Shown here one piece after another: positions 25,297 to 34,928 of a stretch of DNA of 64,000 nt. Made by a program: the position numbers and the translations under genes. Origin of the DNA: Intestinibacter bartlettii (GTDB lineage: Bacteria > Bacillota > Clostridia > Peptostreptococcales > Peptostreptococcaceae); the NCBI GenBank assembly GCA_025148965.1, contig CP102273.1, positions 2,666,001 to 2,730,000 of the forward strand, given 5' to 3'. Position 1 is the first letter of the stretch; every line of letters begins with the position of its first letter. The notes under the pieces are model-generated. The model was given only the letters and a program-made list of their open reading frames with translations. It was not told where the DNA came from and did not search any database.

Positions 25297-27804
25297 CTAA
25301 TAGCTTTCTAAGTATCTGTCTTTTAATTCCTTAATATTTATAAGTATCAAACTTTCATCAAGATTAAATTTAGAAATAGACTGTTTTGTAAAATCTATAA
25401 TCAAGATATTATCTATTTCATTTATTGTGTATTCTAGTAAATTAAACTCTCTAAAAACACTTAATATAACAAATATTTTTAATGGCATTACTCCAAATAC
25501 AGCTTTTATTTTATTAAGTGTAATTTCAATGTGTTTATTTGTAATACAATATTTATATACAGATATAAATTCATCCCTTGTAGGAACTATGTTATCCATT
25601 ATACTATTTAAATATAATTTACTTTTTTCATCATAATACTTAATAAGGTTAGAATTTGCCTTAATATTATATAATAAATACGAATATTCTTCTTTATTAT
25701 ATAAAAAATCGTAAAGAATAATATTATTATATATGTTTAAATCTAATTTATCAAGATTAGGAGAAAATATAAGTTTTATTTTATGTGTATCTTTACATAT
25801 TATTCCAAATTCAATGTCAAATTCGTCATCTATAAGCGATAAATCTGAATAAGCTCTAAAAAATCCGTTTAATGTATTACAAATTACTAATGTATTTTCA
25901 TCGAAAAATTCAAATATATTTATATCATTGTAATCACTATATTTTTGATTAAAACTATTTGATATTTCATTTTGCCCAAAATCACTATCGTTTATTCCTT
26001 TTTTTTCTAAATCGTAATTTATTTTATATAAATTGTTCACATCATGTGGAACTATTTTTGAAAATAGTTTTATAGATGTAGAATCTTTTATTGCTGACTT
26101 AGGATGTGCCATTCTTACATCCTTAAGTAAGAATTGTACTTTCCTATTATTGTTGTAATTATTTTCATCTAATTGAAATAAAACATCTACTTTATCCCCT
26201 CTAGTAAATTCATCTGCTAAATAAGCCATATTAAATCCAATGGCTTCATATACAGAATCTTTTTGAAGAGTTAATTTAAGATGTTGTTTTGCTGCTCCAA
26301 CAAATCCTATGTTAGCTAAGACTAAATCTCTCATTATAAATCTAGGTGTTGGATTGCTCATTCCAAAAGGTTCTAAAAGATGAAGTTGGTCAACTAAATC
26401 TAAATCAACTTGTCCCTCTTGTAATTCGTACTCAACTTTTATATTTTCAATCATATCTTCCTTAGTCAAGCTATAATCTGCAATTTCATTTACTCTTTGT
26501 CTAAGTTCATCTATATTTCGTGCATCCATTGAAAGCCCTGCCGCTTGTTCATGACCTCCAAATTTAGACATTAAATCCTTACATTCAACAAGAGCATCAA
26601 ATATACTAAAGCCTTTTATTGATCTCGCTGAACCTGTTGCCATTCCTTCTTCTATAGTAAGCAATATAGTGGGTTTGTAGTATTTTTCAGTTAATTTTGA
26701 TGCAACTATTCCTATAATCCCATGTTGCCACCCTTCATTAGCTACTACTAAAACCTTATCATCTTCATAAGATTGGTTACTTGCTATAATTGCTTCAGCT
26801 TCACTATACATCTTACTTTCAATTAACTGTCTTTCGCTATTTTTTTCTTCTAAATCCATAGCTATTTCTTTAGCTTGTTCTGGGCTGTCTGCAGTAAATA
26901 ATTCTACTCCTAAATAAGAATATCCTAAGCGTCCTGATGCATTTATTCTAGGCCCTACTGAATATCCTATATGCGATGATTTAAGTTGGTGAGTATCTAT
27001 TCCACATACTTTTATAAGCTCTTTTAAACCTATATTTCTACCATCCTTCATCATTTTCAGACCATTTTTTACAATTATTCTATTTTCATCTTTTAGAGGT
27101 ACAATATCACAAATAGTAGCTAGAGTTACAATCTCTAAATAGTCATACATTGATTCCCTAAATACTTCAGGTGGCGTCAATGCTTGTATTAATTTAAATG
27201 CAACCCCACACCCGCATAAAAAGTCGTATGGATATGTACAGTCCTCTTGTTTTGGATTTATTACTGCTATTGCGTCTGGAATTTCATCTTGGCATTCATG
27301 GTGATCTGTTATTATTACGTCCATTCCAAGTGTTTTTGCAAATTCTACTTCTTTTGCTGAAGTTATTCCACAGTCTACACTTATTAATAAATCACAGCCT
27401 ATCTCATTTATTTTTTCTAATGCCTCAATGCTTATCCCATATCCTTCTTTTAATCTATTTGGAATGTAGTATTTTACATCATATCCTATAGATTTAAAAT
27501 ATAATACTAATATAGATGTTGAAGATACCCCGTCGACATCATAGTCGCCATATATAAATATCCTCTCCTTTTTTTCGATAGCTTTCTTTATCCTATCTAC
27601 ACCTTTTTGCATATCCTTCATCAAAAACGGGTCTCTTAGATAATCCAAAGAGGGATTCATAAATATTTCAGCATCTTTTTCTGTTATTATGTCTCTATTT
27701 TTTAATATTTGACTTATTTCCGGGGAAATACCGACTTGTGTTCCTACTTTATTTTCTTTTATTTTCCCAAAATGTTTTAATGTCCATTTCTTTTTATAAA
27801 GCAT
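25297..27804 (-). CDS. recJ: single-stranded-DNA exonuclease RecJ
   Basis: The 835-residue DHH-family nuclease has GDYDVDGVSS (Asp87, Asp89, Asp91), ITDHHE, the SVDCGITS segment and the DHHA1-type GGHEQAAGLSM, followed by the RecJ OB-fold domain. Residues beyond about 560 form a long C-terminal region typical of Gram-positive RecJ, whose last 200 residues are Asn/Ile/Tyr-rich and less conserved. It degrades ssDNA 5' to 3' in repair and recombination. A perfect AGGAGGTGATTGT leads into the ATG. Confidence 0.95.
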   Translation of the reverse strand: MLYKKKWTLKHFGKIKENKVGTQVGISPEISQILKNRDIITEKDAEIFMNPSLDYLRDPFLMKDMQKGVDRIKKAIEKKERIFIYGDYDVDGVSSTSILVLYFKSIGYDVKYYIPNRLKEGYGISIEALEKINEIGCDLLISVDCGITSAKEVEFAKTLGMDVIITDHHECQDEIPDAIAVINPKQEDCTYPYDFLCGCGVAFKLIQALTPPEVFRESMYDYLEIVTLATICDIVPLKDENRIIVKNGLKMMKDGRNIGLKELIKVCGIDTHQLKSSHIGYSVGPRINASGRLGYSYLGVELFTADSPEQAKEIAMDLEEKNSERQLIESKMYSEAEAIIASNQSYEDDKVLVVANEGWQHGIIGIVASKLTEKYYKPTILLTIEEGMATGSARSIKGFSIFDALVECKDLMSKFGGHEQAAGLSMDARNIDELRQRVNEIADYSLTKEDMIENIKVEYELQEGQVDLDLVDQLHLLEPFGMSNPTPRFIMRDLVLANIGFVGAAKQHLKLTLQKDSVYEAIGFNMAYLADEFTRGDKVDVLFQLDENNYNNNRKVQFLLKDVRMAHPKSAIKDSTSIKLFSKIVPHDVNNLYKINYDLEKKGINDSDFGQNEISNSFNQKYSDYNDINIFEFFDENTLVICNTLNGFFRAYSDLSLIDDEFDIEFGIICKDTHKIKLIFSPNLDKLDLNIYNNIILYDFLYNKEEYSYLLYNIKANSNLIKYYDEKSKLYLNSIMDNIVPTRDEFISVYKYCITNKHIEITLNKIKAVFGVMPLKIFVILSVFREFNLLEYTINEIDNILIIDFTKQSISKFNLDESLILINIKELKDRYLESY

Positions 27805-27948
27805 ACAATCACCTCCTGCTATTATTTTTCTATTTTGTCCACATATTACAAAATTTCTCTATATTTTTTAACGTCAATTTTTTTCTTTATATTGATAATT
27901 TTCACACATTCTATTATATTATATTTTTTAATTGTTTAACAATTTGTT

Positions 27949-28761
27949 TTAGTTTTTCCAATAAACAACTGCTTTTATTGTATTTATTTTTTCATAAATT
28001 AAACCATTTATGCTTATCTCTTCTATATATTTCTTTATAATATGCTCTTGATTCTCATCAATATCGTATTTAGCTTTACATCTATTTATATAAACCTCAC
28101 ATGATTTCTCAATACTCATCTCACTATCCCAACTTTGTTCTATGTATTCTATTTTAGGGTAATATCCATTTTCCCAAAGAATATTGAATACATACTTAAC
28201 AGTATCTTCAGAATTGCTTTGTTTATTTTTTATTCCAAGCAATTTATCAATCTCATCACTTACTGAATCTGTTCTTCTAGTGCCACAGCAATATATCCCC
28301 GCACTTTTACTACAGTCCATAAATTTTTTAAAAGTTTCATAATTAGATATTGCTGGAGTCATACATGCCATAACTAAATCGAATTTTTTGATTAAACCTT
28401 CTTTTTCTATATCGAGTTTTGACCAATCGTCACATCTAAACTCTACATTTTTCTTATCGTATTGTTTTGCCTTCTCTTTTGCAAATTCTATCATTCTTGG
28501 TGATAAATCTGTTCCAATGCATTTGAAACAATCATCTGCTAATGCTGCACAATATTTTCCGGCACCGCACCCTACATCTAAAATAAAACTATCCTTATTT
28601 ATCAAGTTATTTTCTTTTATTATCTGAATGAACCTTTCATTTTGTACATTTTCCAATTCATAGCTTCCAAAGTAATCCGCCTTTGAATTCCACAATTCAA
28701 TTGCTGCTTTATCATTCTTATTTTTATTTTCCCATTTATCTTTAATAATCTCTGTAAACAT
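27949..28761 (-). CDS. class I SAM-dependent methyltransferase
   Basis: The 270-residue protein has the SAM-binding motif I ILDVGCGAGKY at residues 60-70, an acidic residue at the end of strand 2 (GTDLSPRM) and the motif 4 region DLVMACMTPA. The substrate is not predictable. An N-terminal helix (KWENKNKNDKAAIELWNSKADYF, in pieces) resembles small-molecule methyltransferases. It is preceded by a terminator and has its own AAAGGGG site. Confidence 0.8.
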   Translation of the reverse strand: MFTEIIKDKWENKNKNDKAAIELWNSKADYFGSYELENVQNERFIQIIKENNLINKDSFILDVGCGAGKYCAALADDCFKCIGTDLSPRMIEFAKEKAKQYDKKNVEFRCDDWSKLDIEKEGLIKKFDLVMACMTPAISNYETFKKFMDCSKSAGIYCCGTRRTDSVSDEIDKLLGIKNKQSNSEDTVKYVFNILWENGYYPKIEYIEQSWDSEMSIEKSCEVYINRCKAKYDIDENQEHIIKKYIEEISINGLIYEKINTIKAVVYWKN

Positions 28762-28776
28762 AATTTATACCCCTTT

Positions 28777-28813
28777 AAAAAAATGGATACAACATAATTT
28801 ATGTCATATCCAT
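28777..28813 (-). terminator. terminator after the gamma-carbonic anhydrase gene
   Basis: ATGGATA and TATCCAT arms with an internal palindrome are followed by seven T on the minus strand, just before the methyltransferase ribosome site. Confidence 0.75.
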
Positions 28814-28870
28814 CTTATACACTTTATTCTTAAATATTAATTTAATTTTATATTGAATTAAAACTTTAGA

Positions 28871-29371
28871 TTATTTATGTTTTTGAGCATTAGCACAATA
28901 ATCATCTGCTGATTTTATTAAACTTTGTTTTTCTTCTTCTGTTAATTCTCTCACAGCTTTTGCTGGAGATCCTATTATAAGCATACCATCTGGGAACTTT
29001 TTGTTTTGTGTTACTAAAGCACCAGCACCTATCATACAAAATTCACCTATTTCAGCACCATTTAAAACTATTGCGCCCATACCTACAAGACTGTTATTTC
29101 CTATTTTACACCCATGAACTAATGCATTATGACCTACAGTTACATTATCGCCTATTACAGTATCTACATCTAATCCAACATGGACTACAGTCCCATCTTG
29201 TATGTTAGTATTTTCTCCAATTCTTATAGCGTGTTCGTCGCCTCTAAGAACTGTATTATACCACACACTTGAATTTTTCCCGATTTTAACATCACCTATT
29301 ATGTCTGCACTTTCTGCAACAAATACAGATTCATCAATTTCAGGCATAATTCCTTCGAATTCTTTAATCAT
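28871..29371 (-). CDS. gamma-carbonic-anhydrase-family hexapeptide protein
   Basis: The 166-residue left-handed beta-helix protein has repeated hexapeptide turns (GDVKIGKNSSVW, IRIGENTNIQDGTVVH, VIGDNVTVGHNALVHGCKIG in pieces). Three histidines (VVHVG, VGHNALVHG) fit the zinc site of gamma-class carbonic anhydrases. Many such proteins have no proven activity. The start at 29371 gives a nine-base gap from AAAGGGG. ATG 29377 would be only three bases away, and longer frames run back into scfB. It follows scfB closely and may share its transcript. Confidence 0.85.
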   Translation of the reverse strand: MIKEFEGIMPEIDESVFVAESADIIGDVKIGKNSSVWYNTVLRGDEHAIRIGENTNIQDGTVVHVGLDVDTVIGDNVTVGHNALVHGCKIGNNSLVGMGAIVLNGAEIGEFCMIGAGALVTQNKKFPDGMLIIGSPAKAVRELTEEEKQSLIKSADDYCANAQKHK

Positions 29372-29391
29372 TTTCATTCGCCCCTTTAATA

Positions 29392-30759
29392 TTAATTTCC
29401 TTCTAACATCATTTTGGCTTGAATCATTATAGAACATTCAGTACGTTTCTTTTGCATTTCACATCCAAGCTTATAAGGAACTTTTATGTCATTATTGAAG
29501 TTGATTGCATTTGCATGACATCCACCTGAACAATAGAATTTATTCCAGCAGTTTCTACATTCATCTTTAGCATAAACATGAGCTTCTCTGAACATATTTG
29601 TTACCTCTTTTGGTAATTCTATTTTTTCATCTAATATATTACCTAATTTAAAGTCTTCATTTCCTACGAATTGATGACATGGGTATATATCACCTGATGG
29701 AGTTATAGCAAGATATTCATTACCTGCTCCACAACCAGTTATTCTCTTTATAACACAAGGTCCTTGATTTAAGTCTATCATAAAGTGGAAGAATGAGAAA
29801 CCGTCACCTTTTAATTTCATATCAGCGTATTGAACTGCTAATTTTTCATATTCTTCAAACACTTTTGGAAGATCTTCTTCTCTTAATGCATAAGGATTTT
29901 CTTCTTCACCAACAACTGGTTCAACAGATGTTAATTTAAATCCTTCGTTAGCAAAGTGAAGTACGTCTTCAGAGAAATCTAAGTTATCTCTAGTAAATGT
30001 ACCTCTTATGTAGTAGTATTTGTCTTTTGGTCTTTCAGATACTAACTTTTTGAATTTTGGAGCTATTATATCATAACTTCCTTTATTGTTTGCAGTAGGT
30101 CTCATATTGTCATTTACTTCTTTTCTTCCATCTAAACTAAGAACTACATTGTGCATATTTTCATTTATATATTTTATTTTTTCGTCATCTAATAAAACTC
30201 CATTTGTTGTTATTGTGAATCTTATATTTTTTCCACGAGTTTTTTCAACTTTTCTTCCATATTCAACAAGTTGCTTAACAACTTCAAAGTTCATTAATGG
30301 TTCTCCACCAAAGAAGTCTATTTCTAAGTTTCTTCTGTTTCCTGAGTTAGCTATTAAGTAATCTATTGCAGCTTTACCAACTTCAAAATTCATTATTTCT
30401 TTTGCTCCACCGAAGTCACCTTGTGAAGCGAAACAATATTTACATCTTAAGTTACAATCGTGTGAAACATGTAGACATAAAGCTTTTACTACTTTTTTTC
30501 TATTTACGAAGTTTGGATTGAATTCATATGTATCTGTTGTGAATAATAATCCTTCTTCTTTTAAAGAAGTTATTTCGTCATATGCTTCTTCTATTTGCTC
30601 TGCTGTAAATTTATTTTCTAATTTAGATATTATTTCTTCTTTTGTGTTTTCTTCATATAAATCAACTAATTCATATGCAACATCATCTAATATATGTACG
30701 CTTCCTCCATCTACGTCTAATACTATATTATATCCGTTCATGGAAAACTTATGTATCAT
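29392..30759 (-). CDS. scfB: SCIFF peptide maturase (radical SAM/SPASM thioether synthase)
   Basis: The 455-residue protein has an N-terminal peptide-recognition domain (about residues 1-85), a radical SAM core with Cys102, Cys106 and Cys109 in SHDCNLRCKYCF, and a SPASM region with CGAGNEYLAITPSGDIYPC, FKLGNI and CRNCWNKFYCSGGCHANA in pieces, matching the SCIFF maturases that install Cys-to-Thr thioether links in the SCIFF peptide. Its substrate ScfA is encoded 4.2 kb away instead of next door. It has its own promoter (30808-30836) and a GGAGG site. Confidence 0.93.
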   Translation of the reverse strand: MIHKFSMNGYNIVLDVDGGSVHILDDVAYELVDLYEENTKEEIISKLENKFTAEQIEEAYDEITSLKEEGLLFTTDTYEFNPNFVNRKKVVKALCLHVSHDCNLRCKYCFASQGDFGGAKEIMNFEVGKAAIDYLIANSGNRRNLEIDFFGGEPLMNFEVVKQLVEYGRKVEKTRGKNIRFTITTNGVLLDDEKIKYINENMHNVVLSLDGRKEVNDNMRPTANNKGSYDIIAPKFKKLVSERPKDKYYYIRGTFTRDNLDFSEDVLHFANEGFKLTSVEPVVGEEENPYALREEDLPKVFEEYEKLAVQYADMKLKGDGFSFFHFMIDLNQGPCVIKRITGCGAGNEYLAITPSGDIYPCHQFVGNEDFKLGNILDEKIELPKEVTNMFREAHVYAKDECRNCWNKFYCSGGCHANAINFNNDIKVPYKLGCEMQKKRTECSIMIQAKMMLEGN

Positions 30760-30807
30760 GTCTATTTCCTCCTAAAGTAAATTTCATCTATTTTTTACAC
30801 AAATTTT

Positions 30808-30836
30808 ATTATAACTTTTTAATATAATGTAATCAA
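30808..30836 (-). promoter_or_regulatory. scfB promoter
   Basis: TTGATT (30831-30836) and TATAAT (30808-30813) are separated by exactly 17 bases on the minus strand, 49 bases before the scfB start, after the modC terminator. Confidence 0.7.
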
Positions 30837-30878
30837 GTTATACATACGTTTATTTGCTGAAATAATTTGTACTTAAAG

Positions 30879-30914
30879 CAAAAACTCTCCCGGCAATTAT
30901 GTCGTGAGAGTGTT
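30879..30914 (-). terminator. modABC terminator
   Basis: ACTCTC and GAGAGT arms with an additional CG stem are followed by a T-run on the minus strand, 21 bases after modC. Confidence 0.8.
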
Positions 30915-30935
30915 TGTAATACTTATGGGTGTTTT

Positions 30936-31988
30936 TTAAAAATCAAATACTGAGTTTTGCTCAAATTTAACTTTAATGGTTTGTCCTACTTTAACTTTTT
31001 TAATATTTTTATCAACTTCCATCTGTAATGGAAGATTGTTTTCGTTATCACAATTTTTTATATGAATATTATAGCTGAATGAGTTTTCTATAACCCTTAC
31101 TACTGTCATTTCAAATAAATTTTCTCCATTTTCAACTTCTTCTTCAACTACTTTCATATGATGTGCTCTTATTCCAATATATTTTGAATCCTTATTAACA
31201 CCTTTATCTAGTTTGCATTTAAATCCCCAATCTTTAGCAAATACTGTATTTATATCTATTATATCACATGCAGATATATTTTTGCATCCTGTGATGACTG
31301 CTTCTGTCATACAGCTCGGATGTGCAAAAAGTTTATCTTTATTTTTTTTAGGTAGTGAAAGTCCATTATCAAATACTATAATCTCATCACTAACTCTATA
31401 AGCTTCTGATATATCATGTGTTACGAATAGTACATTTCCATTGAAATCTTTTAATATTTCACATAATTCATTTTCCATATTACTTCTAAGATGGTAATCT
31501 AAGGCTGAAAATGGCTCATCTAAAATTAATATTTTGGGATTTAAACATAATGCTCTTGCTAAAGCTATTCTTTGTTGTTGTCCCCCTGATAATTGCCATG
31601 GGTATCTATTTTCAAACCCTTCTAATTTGAATTTTTTAAGATATTTACTTGTTATTTCATCTTTTTCTTCTTTAGATAAATTTTGAATTCCCAATTGTAT
31701 ATTTTCTTTTACAGACATATGTGGAAACAGGGCATAATTTTGAAACAAGAATCCTACTTTTCTCTTTTGTGGAGATAAGTTTATTTTTTTTTCAGAGTCG
31801 AAAAATACTGTACCATTTGAAATTATTTTTCCTTTATCAGGTTTCACAATACCAGCTATACATTTTAAAGTCATACTTTTTCCACAACCTGATTGACCTA
31901 ATAAACCTAATATTCCATTCTCCTGTTCAAATTTAACTTTTAATTTAAAGGAGCCCAAATCTTTTTCTATATCAACATATAAAGACAT
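30936..31988 (-). CDS. modC: molybdate ABC transporter ATP-binding protein
   Basis: The 350-residue ABC ATPase has Walker A GQSGCGKS (31-38), Q-loop LFQNYALFPH, signature LSGGQ (133-137), Walker B ILILDEP with Asp157-Glu158 and the H-loop THD. The last 65 residues are a TOBE-like domain typical of molybdate and sulfate importers. It begins two bases after the modB stop, so translation is coupled. GAGGAGG lies within the end of modB. Confidence 0.9.
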   Translation of the reverse strand: MSLYVDIEKDLGSFKLKVKFEQENGILGLLGQSGCGKSMTLKCIAGIVKPDKGKIISNGTVFFDSEKKINLSPQKRKVGFLFQNYALFPHMSVKENIQLGIQNLSKEEKDEITSKYLKKFKLEGFENRYPWQLSGGQQQRIALARALCLNPKILILDEPFSALDYHLRSNMENELCEILKDFNGNVLFVTHDISEAYRVSDEIIVFDNGLSLPKKNKDKLFAHPSCMTEAVITGCKNISACDIIDINTVFAKDWGFKCKLDKGVNKDSKYIGIRAHHMKVVEEEVENGENLFEMTVVRVIENSFSYNIHIKNCDNENNLPLQMEVDKNIKKVKVGQTIKVKFEQNSVFDF

Positions 31989-31990
31989 TT

Positions 31991-32686
31991 TTATTTACCT
32001 CCTCTAACTCTTTTTCCAACAATATCTTGTTGTTTATCTGACCAAAAGTTTAATATTAATATCATAACCACGGAAATAGCCACAATTGTTGCAACCCATA
32101 ACATAGCTCCCTTATAGTTCATAGCTTGAACTTGAAAAAATATCGCAAGTGGCATAGTTTGGGTTCTTCCTGGTATATTCCCTGCTATCATTAATGTTGC
32201 CCCAAATTCACCAAGTGCTCTTGCAAAAGCTAATACTACTCCACCAATTATTCCTGGCCATGCAAGAGGTATAGATATTTTGTAAAATATACTCCAATTA
32301 CTCATACCTAATGTTTTTGCTGCTGAAATTAGATTATCATCGATTTGTTCAAAAGCAGAACGCGCTGATCTATACATCATAGGAAATGCTACTACAACTG
32401 CTGCAATTACTGTTGCTGCCCAACTGAATATGATATTTATTTCAAAATAATTCATTAAAAACTTTCCTGCTGGTCCATTTTTACCAAATAAAAGTAGTAA
32501 AAAGAACCCTAAAACAGTAGGAGGAAGAACAAGCGGTAATGTTAGTATACTATCGATTATTCCCCTTCCTTTTCCTTTATAGTTCGCAACTAAATAAGCT
32601 GTTCCTATTCCTAAAAAAAATGTTATAATTGTCGCCAATAAAGATGTTCTAATGGAAATCCAGAGAGGTGTTAATCCTGCATCCAT
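31991..32686 (-). CDS. modB: molybdate ABC transporter permease
   Basis: This 231-residue membrane protein has five or six transmembrane segments and the permease EAA-type loop (AKTLGMSNWSIFYKISIPLA) that docks on ModC. The following RALGEFGATLMIAGNIPGRT segment is characteristic of ModB. GAGGAGG precedes the ATG. A 165-base gap with a strong hairpin separates it from modA. Confidence 0.92.
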   Translation of the reverse strand: MDAGLTPLWISIRTSLLATIITFFLGIGTAYLVANYKGKGRGIIDSILTLPLVLPPTVLGFFLLLLFGKNGPAGKFLMNYFEINIIFSWAATVIAAVVVAFPMMYRSARSAFEQIDDNLISAAKTLGMSNWSIFYKISIPLAWPGIIGGVVLAFARALGEFGATLMIAGNIPGRTQTMPLAIFFQVQAMNYKGAMLWVATIVAISVVMILILNFWSDKQQDIVGKRVRGGK

Positions 32687-32726
32687 CTAGTTCTTCCTCC
32701 TCTTAAATTTTATTTCTTCTATCTAT

Positions 32727-32769
32727 AATAACCTATAGAAGGTAATACGTATACCAACTATAGGTTATT
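32727..32769 (-). repeat. modA-modB intercistronic hairpin
   Basis: AATAACCTATAG (32727-32738) pairs perfectly with CTATAGGTTATT (32758-32769), with an inner GGTA/TACC stem. No T-run follows on the minus strand, so it is more likely an mRNA stabiliser or processing site than a terminator. Confidence 0.7.
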
Positions 32770-32851
32770 TTATTTAAAAATTCTATTTAATATATTTTTT
32801 GTAACTTAAGTTTATAATATGTAATTTTCTATAGTATTTTATATTTATAAA

Positions 32852-33667
32852 CTATTTAACTTTATTAAAGCCGTGTTTTTCCAATATATTTTGAGCTGTA
32901 TCGCTTAATAAGAAGTCTTCAAATTGTTGAGCTACTTTTGCCTGTTTGCTATCTTTAAGAACAGCTACTGGATAAGCTATTTCTGAATGAGAATCAGCAT
33001 CTGTAGTTAAAACTACATCTACATCATCAACACCAGTTGCATCACTTAAATAAACAAAACCAACATCAGCATTACCTTTTTGTACCCAAGATAAAACTTC
33101 TTTAACGTCTTTAGCTAAAACTAATTTATCTTTTACATTATCATATAATTTAGTATTATCTAAAACTTCTTTAGCATATTTACCAGCTGGAACACTTTCA
33201 GGGTCTCCGATAGCTATTTTTTCTACATCATCAGTTTTTAAAGCATCTAATGAATCTACTTTTTCACCTTTAGCAGCAACTAATACTAAGTCATTTGTTA
33301 ATAAAGTTTTAACAGCGTCTTTTTCTACTGTTCCGTCTTCAACTAATGTATCCATTTGTTTTGCACCTGCAGATATAAATAAGTCACATGGTGCACCTTC
33401 TTGTATTTGTTGCATTAATGAACCTGAAGAACCTAAGTTAACTGTTAATTTAACATCTGGATTAATGTTTTTGAATTCTTTTTCTAATTCTACCATTGCT
33501 TCTTGTAAAGACGCTGCAGCAGATATGTTTAATTCTACTTTTTCACTTGAATCTCCTGAAGATGATGCTGCACTTGATGCATTTGAAGATGAGCTATTAT
33601 TACTGCATCCTACTGCTCCTAGCATTAGGCATAACGCTAGAGTTAAAATACCAAATTTTTTTTTCAT
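32852..33667 (-). CDS. modA: molybdate-binding lipoprotein
   Basis: The 271-residue protein begins with a lipoprotein signal peptide ending in a LGAVGC lipobox, then a Ser/Asn-rich linker, then the ModA fold (ISAAASLQEAM, GSSGSLMQQIQEGAPCDLFISAG, WVQKGNADVGFVY). It captures molybdate or tungstate for ModBC. The start at 33667 is chosen because the signal peptide starts there. The longer frame to 33703 adds residues upstream of it. Confidence 0.95.
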   Translation of the reverse strand: MKKKFGILTLALCLMLGAVGCSNNSSSSNASSAASSSGDSSEKVELNISAAASLQEAMVELEKEFKNINPDVKLTVNLGSSGSLMQQIQEGAPCDLFISAGAKQMDTLVEDGTVEKDAVKTLLTNDLVLVAAKGEKVDSLDALKTDDVEKIAIGDPESVPAGKYAKEVLDNTKLYDNVKDKLVLAKDVKEVLSWVQKGNADVGFVYLSDATGVDDVDVVLTTDADSHSEIAYPVAVLKDSKQAKVAQQFEDFLLSDTAQNILEKHGFNKVK

Positions 33668-33710
33668 AATAAATGTTTCCCCCTTATAATAAGTTTCTCC
33701 CAAACAAAAC

Positions 33711-33782
33711 GTGTCATAACATTATATAAATCATCTATTTTCGTTACTCTAGGTTATGTTTTGTTATGTTTTGTTGTTTTTC
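33711..33782. promoter_or_regulatory. mod control region with GTTATG half-sites
   Basis: Four head-to-tail 10-base units starting GTTA or GTTG lie at 33743-33782 (GTTACTCTAG, GTTATGTTTT twice, GTTGTTTTTC). An inverted GTTATG (33715-33720) sits next to the modA -10 TATAAT (33721-33726, minus strand). This is a probable operator for the divergently encoded HTH-PBP regulator. Confidence 0.6.
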
Positions 33783-33950
33783 AATTAAATTGTATACGTT
33801 TTTTTACCATTTTTCAACTTATTTTGCATCTTTTTATTGTATACTTTTTAATTTTATTACTTTTTATACCATTTAATTTGTTTTTATCACTATTTTTGAT
33901 ATACATAAATAATCAAATATTATAAAATATTAAATAGGGAGGCTGATATT

Positions 33951-34910
33951 ATGAATTCAACATCATTGACACCATTAGAAGTCGCTGAATTATTAAAAAT
34001 AACTAAAAATACAGTCTATGAATTAATAAAAAGAGGTGAATTACCTGCTTATAAAGTTGGTAGAAAACTTCGTATTGACAAGGAAGATATAGATAATTAT
34101 ATAAAAAGTCAAAAATCATCTACCATATCTTCTCCTGATACACAACAACAAGAAATAACTTTAAATGATATACCAAGTGAAAAAAATGAAACAAAACTAG
34201 ATGATAAAAATATTATAATATGTGGACAAGATATGATTTTAGATATTTTATCAAGAAATATAGAAAGTTCACTTCCGTCTATAAAATCATATAGGTCATA
34301 TATGGGGAGTTATAATGGTTTATATAATCTTTATAATAATAAAGCTTCTATCGCTTCTTCACATTTATGGGATTGGGAGACATCAGAGTATAATATAGAT
34401 TTCGTCAAGAAATTACTTCCTGGAATTCCCTGTACAATAATAAATTTAACATATCGAACTCAAGGTTTTTATGTTCAAAAAGGAAATCCTAAAAATATAA
34501 ACGGATGGGACGATTTAAAAAGAGATGATTTAAGCTATGTAAATCGCGAAATTGGTTGTGGCGTAAGAGTATTATTAGATGGTAAACTTCGCGAATTAAA
34601 TATATCTTCCAATGAAATAAATGGATATAATTATGAAGAAAATTCTCATCTTGCTGTTGCTAGTGCTGTTGCAAGAGGTAAAGGAGATTTTGGTATTGGT
34701 ATAGAAAAAGTTGCAAAACAAATAGATAATATTGATTTTATACCTCTTCAAAAAGAAAGATATGATTTAGTTATAAAAACAAATGATTTAGAAAATCCAA
34801 TTTATAAACAAATTTTAAATATTATAAATTCAGATACTTTTAAAGACGAATTGGAAGGACTTGGTGGTTATGATTTAAAAGATACGGGCAAAATAATAGC
34901 AGAAACATAA
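33951..34910 (+). CDS. one-component regulator: excisionase-type HTH plus PBP-like domain
   Basis: The 319-residue protein has an excisionase/MerR-like helix-turn-helix at residues 5-55 (LTPLEVAELLKITKNTVYEL, VGRKLRIDKEDIDNYI), a polar linker, and a substrate-binding-protein-like domain from about 95 (PF12727-type, with GSYNGLYNLYNNKASIASSH and YVNREIGCGVRVLLD in pieces). It is divergent from modA, so I infer that it senses molybdate, tungstate or a molybdenum cofactor species and controls mod transcription, replacing ModE. GGGAGG precedes the ATG. Confidence 0.85.
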   Translation: MNSTSLTPLEVAELLKITKNTVYELIKRGELPAYKVGRKLRIDKEDIDNYIKSQKSSTISSPDTQQQEITLNDIPSEKNETKLDDKNIIICGQDMILDILSRNIESSLPSIKSYRSYMGSYNGLYNLYNNKASIASSHLWDWETSEYNIDFVKKLLPGIPCTIINLTYRTQGFYVQKGNPKNINGWDDLKRDDLSYVNREIGCGVRVLLDGKLRELNISSNEINGYNYEENSHLAVASAVARGKGDFGIGIEKVAKQIDNIDFIPLQKERYDLVIKTNDLENPIYKQILNIINSDTFKDELEGLGGYDLKDTGKIIAET

Positions 34911-34928
34911 CAACCCACCTTTAACTTT

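Noticed and set aside
25297-26100. RecJ C-terminal extension as a separate fused gene
   Set aside because: Gram-positive RecJ proteins normally carry a long poorly conserved C-terminal region, so 835 residues is not remarkable.
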